This document shows positions 8,484 through 14,722 of a stretch of DNA of 37,970 bases, in pieces; position 1 is the stretch's first letter, and each line of letters starts with the position of its first letter. Location of the stretch: assembly GCA_027858345.1 (NCBI GenBank), contig JAQICX010000198.1, positions 1 to 37,970 on the forward strand, given 5' to 3'. A program made the position numbers and the translations under genes. Under the pieces are notes generated by a model. It was not told where the DNA came from and ran no database searches. It was given only the letters and a program-made list of their open reading frames with translations. This stretch comes from Kiritimatiellia bacterium. GTDB taxonomy: Bacteria > Verrucomicrobiota > Kiritimatiellia > JAQICX01.

Positions 8484-8960
8484 CTAAGACAGTGAACTTA
8501 CCATTCTCTGGCCTCTGGCTTTAATAAATTTCAAAGTGTTTTCACTATATTCCAGATAGGGCTTCCTGTTTAATGTGAGAATGCCTGATATTTTGCTATA
8601 AGACACTTTTGCCTTTAGCTGGCTAAAGGTACAGTGTTGCATAGTAAAAGATTAGGTATTATCGTATTACAAATTCATAAAATGAATATAATTTTAACAA
8701 AGTCATCTATACTTTATTAATGCGCTGTTTATGAATTCAAGAGGATGCCCTAGATATTCATCACTGCCTTGGGGTAAAGGAGCATCTTCAAAGCTGCAGT
8801 GGGTAAGATGAAATTTGATTTTATTATAATCTGGTGTTACCAGATCTTGAAGATGAAAAAAATCGACGTAACCTTTGAAGTCGACAAATAAATCAAAAAA
8901 GGCTGAGTACCTTTGAAAATCAGAAAACAGAGGACTGTCTGTATTACTATAAAAAAATCC
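8484..8960 (-). pseudogene. C-terminal remnant of an unknown conserved gene, interrupted by a MITE-like element
   Basis: Minus-strand translation gives FYSNTDSPLFSDFQRYSAFF, VDFKGYVDFFHLQDLVTPDY and KIKFHLTHCSFEDAPLPQGS, followed by DEYL at the edge of the element. On the other side the frame resumes as EYSENTLKFIKARGQRM and stops at 8484. Removing the element and one duplication joins these into one frame. Upstream the frame is closed by a stop just above 8960, so the N-terminal part is already lost. I believe similar C-termini occur in a conserved family of unknown function (possibly DUF6994), but this is from memory. Confidence 0.7.
8559..8750. mobile_element. 192-bp MITE-like element, copy 2
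   Basis: The left end reads GGGCTTCCTGTTTAATG and the right end, reverse-complemented, GGGCATCCTCTTGAATTCA, matching the ends of the element at 6457-6768. The flanking hexamers CAGATA (8553-8558) and TAGATA (8751-8756) are an almost perfect duplication. It has no coding capacity and lacks most of the GC-rich hairpin region of copy 1. It interrupts a coding remnant that is restored when the element is removed. Confidence 0.78.
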
Positions 8961-8967
8961 TTATAAA

Positions 8968-9039
8968 ATGTGCCAACGGCACATCTCATGAGAAGCCTAG
9001 GGTAAGCGATCCCGCTTTGCTGGAGAGTGTAGCCCTAGG
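8968..9039. repeat. two hairpins in the gap between fic and higA
   Basis: A perfect 7-base stem ATGTGCC-aac-GGCACAT is at 8968-8984. A second palindrome pairs CCTAGGG (8996-9002) with CCCTAGG (9033-9039) around a tcccgctttgctgg core similar to the hairpins inside the MITE-like copy 1. Neither is followed by a clear T-run. The remaining bases to 9138 show no gene. Confidence 0.5.
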
Positions 9040-9138
9040 AAAATAAAACAAGACAAAGTTCGTTCCTGCTCACAGCAGTGTCCCATTTGCCATTTACTAA
9101 TTTTTGTGTTTGGTATAGTTTTTAAGCACGTATTAAAT

Positions 9139-9540
9139 TTATGCATGTGCTTCTTTTAGATATGGAGCTTGTGGTAGGATCTTGGTTTTCTGTAGAAGTG
9201 TCTCTGCAGAAATTCCCAAGCCATTGTTCAGATTTCTAATCATATTGATGCTTAACGGGCGTTTTCTGTTAAGCACTTCTGAAACTTTGCTTTGGCTTCC
9301 TATATACTGCACCAAGTCTTTATTTGTAAGCCCTTCCTGCTCCATTCTGAATTTTATTGCATCAATTGGATCTGGTAGATCTATATGATAGTGTTCATCT
9401 TCATATTTTTCTACGAGAAACGACAGCAGTTCAAGTTCATCCATCTCTGGAGTTCCCGGCTTTGCATCAAGAAGAGCTTCAATCTGCTCCAATGTTTCAT
9501 CATAATCTGCTTCTGTTTTGAGTATCATAATTTTTTCCAT
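9139..9540 (-). CDS. higA: HigA-family helix-turn-helix antitoxin
   Basis: The 133-residue protein has the HigA layout: an N-terminal acidic segment (ADYDETLEQIEALL, then ELELLSFLVEKYED) and a C-terminal helix-turn-helix at about 75-130 (GLTNKDLVQYIGSQSKVSEV). It should neutralise the upstream toxin and repress their shared promoter. The start at 9540 overlaps the last base of the higB stop (TAATG arrangement), indicating translational coupling. The order toxin first, antitoxin second is typical of higBA. Confidence 0.9.
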   Translation of the reverse strand: MEKIMILKTEADYDETLEQIEALLDAKPGTPEMDELELLSFLVEKYEDEHYHIDLPDPIDAIKFRMEQEGLTNKDLVQYIGSQSKVSEVLNRKRPLSINMIRNLNNGLGISAETLLQKTKILPQAPYLKEAHA

Positions 9541-9833
9541 TATATTGTCTCCGTATCTATCTTATCGTATTCAGCATGTGTTCCGATAAATCTAATATAT
9601 ACTGTTTTAATAGTATATTGAATAACAACCACAATTCTTAATTTATTACCTTTTATTCTAAAAACAACCCTATTCTTAGATAAAATACTTGCTTTTGGGT
9701 ATCTTATTTTTATATCTGCAGGTCTTTCCCACTGGGCATGTTTTACTTCATTGTACCATGCCTCAAGTTCCTTTTGGGTTCCTGCATGTTTCTTCCAGAA
9801 TTTAATTAATATCTGTCGTTTAATTATTCTCAT
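9540..9833 (-). CDS. higB: HigB-family mRNA interferase toxin
   Basis: The 97-residue protein matches the HigB toxin family of RelE-like ribosome-dependent mRNases: an N-terminal KFWKKHAGTQKELEAWYNEV helix region, then NRVVFRIKGNKLRIVVVIQY and the C-terminal IRFIGTHAEYDKID, where the family has its conserved His and Tyr. The length is usual. The start at 9833 (MRIIKRQ) is the first codon after a well-formed promoter, with only five bases between the -10 box and the ATG. It is coupled to higA by a one-base overlap. Confidence 0.9.
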   Translation of the reverse strand: MRIIKRQILIKFWKKHAGTQKELEAWYNEVKHAQWERPADIKIRYPKASILSKNRVVFRIKGNKLRIVVVIQYTIKTVYIRFIGTHAEYDKIDTETI

Positions 9834-9838
9834 GAGTC

Positions 9839-9867
9839 ATTCTATATCTCTTAACGTGAAAAGTCAA
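9839..9867 (-). promoter_or_regulatory. higBA promoter, possibly giving a leaderless mRNA
   Basis: On the minus strand, TTGACT (9867-9862) and TAGAAT (9844-9839) are exactly 17 bases apart. Only five bases lie between the -10 box and the ATG at 9833, so transcription should begin at or next to the start codon. No Shine-Dalgarno would be carried on the transcript. Confidence 0.6.
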
Positions 9868-9889
9868 CATTTTATTTTCCCAATTTGGG

Positions 9890-10206
9890 ATATTTGTTTG
9901 CAAAAGACAATTGTTTTGTTTGGAATGAGGGAGTAATGTTGGATTGCTGGCTGAAGCCAGCAGTACTAAGTAGGACGTTGGAAGTGGGAAGTTTCTCACA
10001 GAGGTGTGGAAGAATATTTATCATTAAGAAAAATTGAGGTTGAGAAGCAATTTAGAGAGGTAAGGAGTGTCGGAATGATAGGGGAGCGGGGGCGGAGGAA
10101 ACGACGGTAGAACAAGTAGAAATTTTCGGAACGATTTCGGAATGTCTTATTGGGTTAAAATAATGGGGGTGAATAGGTTTAAAAATTTGACTTTAGCCTT
10201 TTATTT
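9890..10206 (+). repeat. dispersed intergenic repeat R2, copy A
   Basis: This stretch between the divergent higBA and abiE modules shares long matches with 12242-12556 (agtttctcacagaggtgtgg, agaacaagtagaaattttcg) and with 13844-13980 (tggaatgagggagtaatgtt). It contains a hairpin GCTGGC-TGAA-GCCAGC at 9946-9961. It holds no credible reading frame. Confidence 0.75.
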
Positions 10207-10299
10207 TGGACAGATGGACAACAAATTCAGAATGAATTCGGACATAATAGATGAATTCACAAGGTTGAAATAAGAAAGTGAAACGAATTTAAATGAAAC

Positions 10300-10356
10300 A
10301 AAGTGTCCTGTTTTTTGTAAAAAAAACTGGACACTTTATTAAAAATATATTAGATT
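10300..10356 (+). promoter_or_regulatory. abiE promoter with inverted-repeat operator, possibly leaderless
   Basis: AAAGTGTCC (10300-10308) and GGACACTTT (10329-10337) form a perfect 9-base inverted repeat. A TGGACA -35 box (10328-10333) lies within its right arm, followed by 17 bases and a TAGATT -10 box (10351-10356). The ATG at 10363 is six bases after the -10 box, and no Shine-Dalgarno is present. AbiEi antitoxins are known to bind inverted repeats at their own promoter, which this arrangement fits. Confidence 0.6.
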
Positions 10357-10362
10357 GTGGAC

Positions 10363-11088
10363 ATGAAAACATCAGATTATATAATAGATAAAGTAAATCG
10401 GCTGCCTAGAGGCTATGTTTTCACCTATGCAGATTTATCCACTAAGGTGAAAAGTGAAGAAGCTCTTAGAAAGGCACTTGGTCGCTTGGTTTCATCCGGC
10501 AAAATTGCAAAGCTTTCAAAAGGAAAGTTCTATAAGCCAGAGGAGACCCTTTTCGGGAGCTTAGTTCCCAGTTTCAAACAGGTGGTAAAAGATCTTTTGG
10601 AGAGTGACGGTAAATTGATAGGGTATTTAACTGGACTTAGTGTGTATAACAAGCTTGGGTTAACCACACAAGTGAGTAACACTATTCAGATTGGTAGAAA
10701 TGATGTGCGAAGTTCATTCAAGAGAAATCAATATACCATTTCATTTATCAAACAAAAAAATATTATTACAAAAGAGAATATTCCTTTGCTTCAGATACTT
10801 GATGTTTTGCGATACATAAAGAAAATTCCAGATACCACTATTGAGTCGGCCTGTAAAAGGTGCTGCTCTCTTGTAAAAGACATGAGTCTTCAGGAACGGG
10901 AAACAATGGTTAGGTTGGCTATGAAATATTCTCCAGTTACTCGAGCCGTTTTAGGTGCAATCTTATGTGAAATAGGGTGTGAATCTTTGACAGAGAAATT
11001 GTATGAATCACTCAATCCTCGCACAAACTATCGATTGCCAGAAGCAATAAATGCACTGAAGTTTGCAGAAAGATGGCACATATTATGA
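10363..11088 (+). CDS. AbiEi-like antitoxin / DUF6088-type winged-helix protein
   Basis: The 241-residue protein starts with a winged helix (SDYIIDKVNRLPRGYVFTYA, then ALRKALGRLVSSGKIAKLSK) and continues with the AbiEi-like domain (FKQVVKDLLESDGKLIGYLT). It should act as antitoxin of the type IV abortive-infection pair and as repressor of their promoter. The ATG at 10363 is preferred; a GTG two codons earlier is in frame. The end overlaps the start of the toxin gene by four bases (ATGA), so translation is coupled. The family assignment is from domain order and from the partner gene. Confidence 0.85.
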   Translation: MKTSDYIIDKVNRLPRGYVFTYADLSTKVKSEEALRKALGRLVSSGKIAKLSKGKFYKPEETLFGSLVPSFKQVVKDLLESDGKLIGYLTGLSVYNKLGLTTQVSNTIQIGRNDVRSSFKRNQYTISFIKQKNIITKENIPLLQILDVLRYIKKIPDTTIESACKRCCSLVKDMSLQERETMVRLAMKYSPVTRAVLGAILCEIGCESLTEKLYESLNPRTNYRLPEAINALKFAERWHIL

Positions 11089-12062
11089 GATTGCATGAAA
11101 ATCCAACACTTTTCAGACAGGCTGTGCAAGCTACAGCACAATCCTTGGGAATACAGGAAATATTTGTTGAAAAAGATTATTGGGTAACTTATGCATTACA
11201 TGCTATATATCATTCGCAAATTGGGAAAGAGACAATTTTTAAAGGTGGCACGTCACTTTCAAAGTGTTTTGGGCTTATCAGTAGATTTTCAGAGGATATT
11301 GATCTTGTAATAAAACATAATGGTAACGAGAACAGCAATCAGCTGAAAAATAAGATTAGGAAAGTTAGTTTGGCGGTGGCGAATGTTTTACCAGAGGTGC
11401 AAATTGAGGGGCTAACGATTAAAAAGGGTATAAATCGTAAAACGGCACATGAGTATCCTCACATATTTACAGGGGAGTTTGGTCAAGCGAGAAATGTTAT
11501 AGTATTGGAAGTGACACGACTCGGCTACTTTGAACCACACATTCCCAAACAGGTAAGCTCTTGTATCTTTGATATGATGGTAGATACTGATCAAAAGAAA
11601 ACAGCAGAAGAGTATGATCTCTTATCGTTTGAAGTCCAAGTGCTTGATCCAAGGCGAACCATATGCGAAAAAATTATGAGTCTTGTACGTTTTTCATATA
11701 GTAAAACCCCTATAGAGGATCTTCATAATAAAATTCGCCATACATATGATCTTTACCAGCTTTTACAAGATTCATCACTGATTGTTTTTTTTGAAAGTGC
11801 TGATTTTGATGAAATGTTGCAGAGAGTGGCTCGTGATGATGTTAGTAGTTTTAGTAATAATGCATGGCTTCAGAATCATCCAGTCAATTCACTGATTTTT
11901 GCTGAACTTGAAGAAGTCTGGGAATCGTTGAAGGGTACCTATAATGGTGAATTCAAGGACCTTGTGTATGGCGAGTTCCCAACTGACACAATGGTGTTTG
12001 AAACCTTGAACTCAATACGGAATAGAATAAAGCATATTTCCTGGGAGATAACTGATGAATAA
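11085..12062 (+). CDS. abiEii: AbiEii/AbiGii-type nucleotidyltransferase toxin
   Basis: The 325-residue protein has the DNA polymerase beta-like nucleotidyltransferase core of AbiEii: KDYWV at 30-34, the GGTSLSK nucleotide-binding motif at 54-60 and the metal-binding EDIDL at 70-74. Related toxins stop growth by adding nucleotides to tRNA or another target. The ATG at 11085 overlaps the antitoxin stop as ATGA and gives the usual family start MRLHEN; an in-frame ATG at 11073 would add four residues. Together with the upstream gene it forms a complete AbiE-type toxin-antitoxin and phage-defence module. Confidence 0.9.
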   Translation: MRLHENPTLFRQAVQATAQSLGIQEIFVEKDYWVTYALHAIYHSQIGKETIFKGGTSLSKCFGLISRFSEDIDLVIKHNGNENSNQLKNKIRKVSLAVANVLPEVQIEGLTIKKGINRKTAHEYPHIFTGEFGQARNVIVLEVTRLGYFEPHIPKQVSSCIFDMMVDTDQKKTAEEYDLLSFEVQVLDPRRTICEKIMSLVRFSYSKTPIEDLHNKIRHTYDLYQLLQDSSLIVFFESADFDEMLQRVARDDVSSFSNNAWLQNHPVNSLIFAELEEVWESLKGTYNGEFKDLVYGEFPTDTMVFETLNSIRNRIKHISWEITDE

Positions 12063-12065
12063 ATT

Positions 12066-12090
12066 TCAAAGGTGAAAAGTTCGCCTTTGA
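12066..12090 (+). terminator. possible terminator of the abiE operon
   Basis: TCAAAGG (12066-12072) pairs with CCTTTGA (12084-12090), and inner bases extend the stem. It lies four bases after the abiEii stop and is followed by a T-rich but interrupted stretch. Confidence 0.4.
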
Positions 12091-12095
12091 GTGGT

Positions 12096-12220
12096 TAGTT
12101 TGTTGTTGTTAAAATAGCGTAAAAAGAACTGTTTGTAACAATTGCTCCTCTAAAGTTAACAGTATTATATTGTGTTTTATAAAAAAAAGCAATATTGTTT
12201 TGGCAAATAAATAAAAAAGA
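12096..12220 (-). repeat. promoter-bearing repeat R1, copy 1 (solitary)
   Basis: About 122 bases closely match 17151-17275 (for example gtaacaattgctcctctaaa, then gttaacagtattata). The matching copy is the promoter and leader of a YjzC-like gene; this copy keeps TATAAT on the minus strand but has no such gene after it. It would drive transcription towards the end of abiEii, as an antisense RNA, if active. Confidence 0.75.
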
Positions 12221-12241
12221 TAACGATATTTGCAATATGGC

Positions 12242-12556
12242 AAGCTGGCGGCTGCCAGCAGTGGTAAGTAGGAAGTGGGAAGTGGGAAGTAGGCTCACTT
12301 CGTTTGCAGTGATAAGTGGGAAGTAGGAGGTGGGAAGTTTCTCACAGAGGTGTGGGAAAATATTTATCATTAAGAAAAATCGAGAGAAGGTTGAAGCAAT
12401 TTAAAGAGGTAAAAAATGTTGGATGGATAGGGAAGCTGGGTCGGATAAAACGATGGTAGAACAAGTAGAAATTTTCGGAACTGATTTTGGTATGTCTTAA
12501 TGGTTTAAAAATAATGGTGGAGGAATCGGTGAAAAAATTTGACTTTAGGCTTTGAT
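12242..12556 (+). repeat. dispersed intergenic repeat R2, copy B
   Basis: This copy aligns with 9946-10206 across most of its length. It is expanded by tandem aagtgggaag and aagtaggagg units at 12270-12340. The hairpin stem GCTGGC/GCCAGC (12244-12259) is kept although the loop is GGCT instead of TGAA. It lies between the abiE module and the RhuM gene. Confidence 0.75.
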
Positions 12557-12662
12557 TTCGGTATTGTTATGCAACATAAGTTAATAGGGGAGTTAGTATT
12601 CATATTGCATTCCGATGCTATGGTGCGACAAAGACGACGGATAGATAAAACAAAGAAATATA

Positions 12663-13538
12663 ATGAGTGATAAAAATGAAATAGTTATATATCAGGCAAA
12701 AGAACTTCTTTCACGCATAGAAGTAAAAATTGAAGATGAAACAGTCTGGTTAAACCGACAGCAAATAGCAACTCTTTTCGACAGAGATGTAAAGACTATA
12801 GGGAAGCATATTAATAACGTTTTTTCGGAAGGCGAATTAATTAAGGAAGTGGTTGTCGCAAAATTTGCGACAACCACTCAACACGGTGCTATTAAAGGGA
12901 AAACACAAACTATAAATGTGGAACACTATAATCTTGATGTAATAATATCGGTTGGTTACAGAGTTAAATCAAGACAAGGTACACAATTCAGAATATGGGC
13001 AAATAAAGTATTAAAAGACTACCTGTTAAAAGGCTACGCCCTAAACCAAAGAATGAACCGGATTGAAGAAAACGTTCATTCCCTTGTTAAAAAAGTTGAG
13101 GGCATTGATTTGCAGATAAATACTAATTTGCCGCCCAACCAAGGCGTGTTTTTTGATGGGCAAATTTTTGATGCTCACAAACTAGTTTCAGATATTATCC
13201 GCTCAGCAAAGAAAAGTATAGTACTAATTGATAATTATGTGGATGACTCCGTTCTGACATTGCTGTCTAAACGTAACAAAAAGGTTAAAGCAATCATCTA
13301 CACTAAGCCAAGCAATCAACTACGTTTAGATTTGAAGAAACATAATGAGCAATACTCCGAAATAACAATTATAAAACTCACTAAAGCACACGATCGTTTT
13401 ATTATTCTTGATGAAAAAACTGTCTACCATTTTGGCGCCAGCCTGAAAGATCTTGGGAAAAAATGGTTTGCCTTCTCTAAAATGGAGCTGGATGCTTCTG
13501 ATATTTTGAACAAATTGGAAGATGCAAAGGAAGAGTAG
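12663..13538 (+). CDS. RhuM-family protein with C-terminal phospholipase-D-like domain
   Basis: The 291-residue protein begins with a RhuM/virulence-type domain: VWLNRQQIATLFDRDVKTIG, a helix-turn-helix-like stretch, then VAKFATTTQHGA and HYNLDVIISVGYRVKSRQGT. The second half (about 165-285) carries VLIDNYVDDSVLTLL and a single HxRFIILD motif (HDRFIILDE) followed by FGASLKDLGKKW, like phospholipase-D/HKD-related domains in predicted toxins. With one H-D motif it would need to dimerise to form a PLD active site. No antitoxin is adjacent. Activity is unknown; nuclease or toxin action is inference. No strong ribosome binding site precedes the ATG. The gene overlaps the following small membrane gene. 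Confidence 0.82.
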   Translation: MSDKNEIVIYQAKELLSRIEVKIEDETVWLNRQQIATLFDRDVKTIGKHINNVFSEGELIKEVVVAKFATTTQHGAIKGKTQTINVEHYNLDVIISVGYRVKSRQGTQFRIWANKVLKDYLLKGYALNQRMNRIEENVHSLVKKVEGIDLQINTNLPPNQGVFFDGQIFDAHKLVSDIIRSAKKSIVLIDNYVDDSVLTLLSKRNKKVKAIIYTKPSNQLRLDLKKHNEQYSEITIIKLTKAHDRFIILDEKTVYHFGASLKDLGKKWFAFSKMELDASDILNKLEDAKEE

Positions 13539-13845
13539 TTCTAAAGAAAAACTAATTAGTGATTGGAATAATATGAAACAAGGAGAAATACATTTATCTT
13601 TTTGGTGGGTTGTTCTTTACTATTTGATTGCAGGAATTCTTTGTCCTCACATTACATGCAATCCGTCACCGATTCCCTATATGGGGGAAGTCATAACTCA
13701 AGTAGTAATTCCAACAACGGCTGGTATAGTAGGAATTCTTACAAGTGGGTATCATGATGGAAGAAAACTGTCGTGGTTTGTATTTTTGCTAGGAATAGCA
13801 CCTGTTGTGCATTTTATTTATGATGGATTAAGTCCTATTTCGTGA
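13522..13845 (+). CDS. small membrane protein of unknown function
   Basis: The 107-residue protein has about three hydrophobic segments: SFWWVVLYYLIAGILC, VITQVVIPTTAGIVGILT and SWFVFLLGIAPVVHFIY. I do not recognise the family. It overlaps the RhuM-PLD gene by 17 bases if it starts at 13522, so the two are probably cotranscribed; an internal ATG at 13573 (MKQGEIHLS) is a good alternative start just before the first membrane segment. It could be a partner of the RhuM protein, but only its position supports this. Confidence 0.6.
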   Translation: MQRKSSSKEKLISDWNNMKQGEIHLSFWWVVLYYLIAGILCPHITCNPSPIPYMGEVITQVVIPTTAGIVGILTSGYHDGRKLSWFVFLLGIAPVVHFIYDGLSPIS

Positions 13846-13980
13846 ATATCTGTTTGTAAAAGACAATTGTTTTTGTTTGGAATGAGGGAGTAATGTTGGA
13901 TTGCTGGCTGAAGCCAGCAGTATTAAGTAGTAAGTGGAAAGTGATAAGCTTCTCGCAGAGGCATGGAAAAATATTTATCA
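13844..13980 (+). repeat. dispersed intergenic repeat R2, copy C
   Basis: It matches the left part of copy A (tgtttggaatgagggagtaa, then gctggctgaagccagcagta) with the same hairpin at 13903-13918 and ends with atatttatcat. It follows the RhuM-orf107 module directly. Confidence 0.75.
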
Positions 13981-14008
13981 TATATGGACGGCCTGTTAGA
14001 AGAGAATT

Positions 14009-14101
14009 TTATCTGGAGTGACGGTGTCCTTTCTTTTCCGGCCAGCCTTGGGGCTTGTCCCCTTGGTAGCCATGATGAGTCTTCTGGCGAATCATGATCA
14101 T
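14009..14101 (-). CDS. possible 30-residue His-rich peptide
   Basis: An ATG at 14101 begins MIMIRQKTHHGYQGDKPQGW and the frame stops at 14009 after a HRHSR end. A strong Shine-Dalgarno (ggggaggt) lies about 9 bases upstream on the minus strand. The segment is clearly GC-richer than its surroundings. The peptide is rich in His, Lys and Gly. I do not recognise it; it could be the end of a decayed gene. Confidence 0.3.
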   Translation of the reverse strand: MIMIRQKTHHGYQGDKPQGWPEKKGHRHSR

Positions 14102-14392
14102 GATAACTTTACCTCCCCACGGCAGTGTCTTAACTTAGTTTTTTTGGCTTTTTTTACATATTAGGACAGGCCTGTAGAAATATAAAGGGAGAAAAAGGGA
14201 TTTTTGAGTAACAATAGGGGAGTTGTGCCATTTCTGCGTGATGTTGTTGACCATGGGGACAGTCGTTTAGCTCAATTATAGGTGGTTTATGTTATGATTT
14301 GGATGGAGTCAATTATCATGGCAGTCTTTATATAAAAAATTACTTGCAAAAAATTGAAATTTAGGCCGAAAAGAGATTGTTGTTGGGTAGTG
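14102..14392. other. gene-free stretch before the cupin gene
   Basis: No reading frame, repeat or hairpin that I could support was found here. Confidence 0.5.
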
Positions 14393-14722
14393 CTATTTTA
14401 ATGAGGAGCGATCCATGACGTACCAGGCGGCGACCAGTGGGTCTTTTACCGAGCTTCTGGTGTGATGATCTTCACCCGCTGCCACTATGAAAACATCGCC
14501 TGCCTGAACGGGATATTCTTTGCCATCGATAGGGAGGATGCCAGTACCCTGCAGAAAGATAAAAACTTCGTCGACCTCGTGCACATGGAGTGGTTCAGGG
14601 TGAGCGGTCTCTCCCGGTTTGAAAACATAGACTCCACCGCCCGTGATTTTGGCTTCACCAAGTATGTCCGGCACGAGCAGTGTGCCACCGATGTTGAGAT
14701 CGTGAATCGTCAGTTTTATCAT
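14393..14722 (-). CDS. small single-domain cupin protein
   Basis: The 109-residue protein is one cupin barrel. The first motif gives metal ligands H46, H48 and E52 (LHVHEVDEV) with the following glycine-rich turn, and the second motif gives PVQAGDVFIVAAGEDHHTRS with His86/87. Such small cupins bind a metal and act as isomerases, dioxygenases or sensors; the substrate cannot be told. The gene overlaps the preceding gene by four bases (ATGA), so it is translationally coupled to it. Its base composition is markedly GC-richer than both neighbours, which suggests separate acquisition. Confidence 0.88.
   Translation of the reverse strand: MIKLTIHDLNIGGTLLVPDILGEAKITGGGVYVFKPGETAHPEPLHVHEVDEVFIFLQGTGILPIDGKEYPVQAGDVFIVAAGEDHHTRSSVKDPLVAAWYVMDRSSLK

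Noticed and set aside
12095-12370. A 91-codon minus-strand open frame
   Set aside because: It translates repeats R1 and R2 (with phrases such as SYFPL and SHFLL from the aagtgggaag units) and has no Shine-Dalgarno or protein-like composition.
9940-13990. R2 repeats as a CRISPR array
   Set aside because: Copies are hundreds of bases long, kilobases apart and separated by genes, with no regular spacers.
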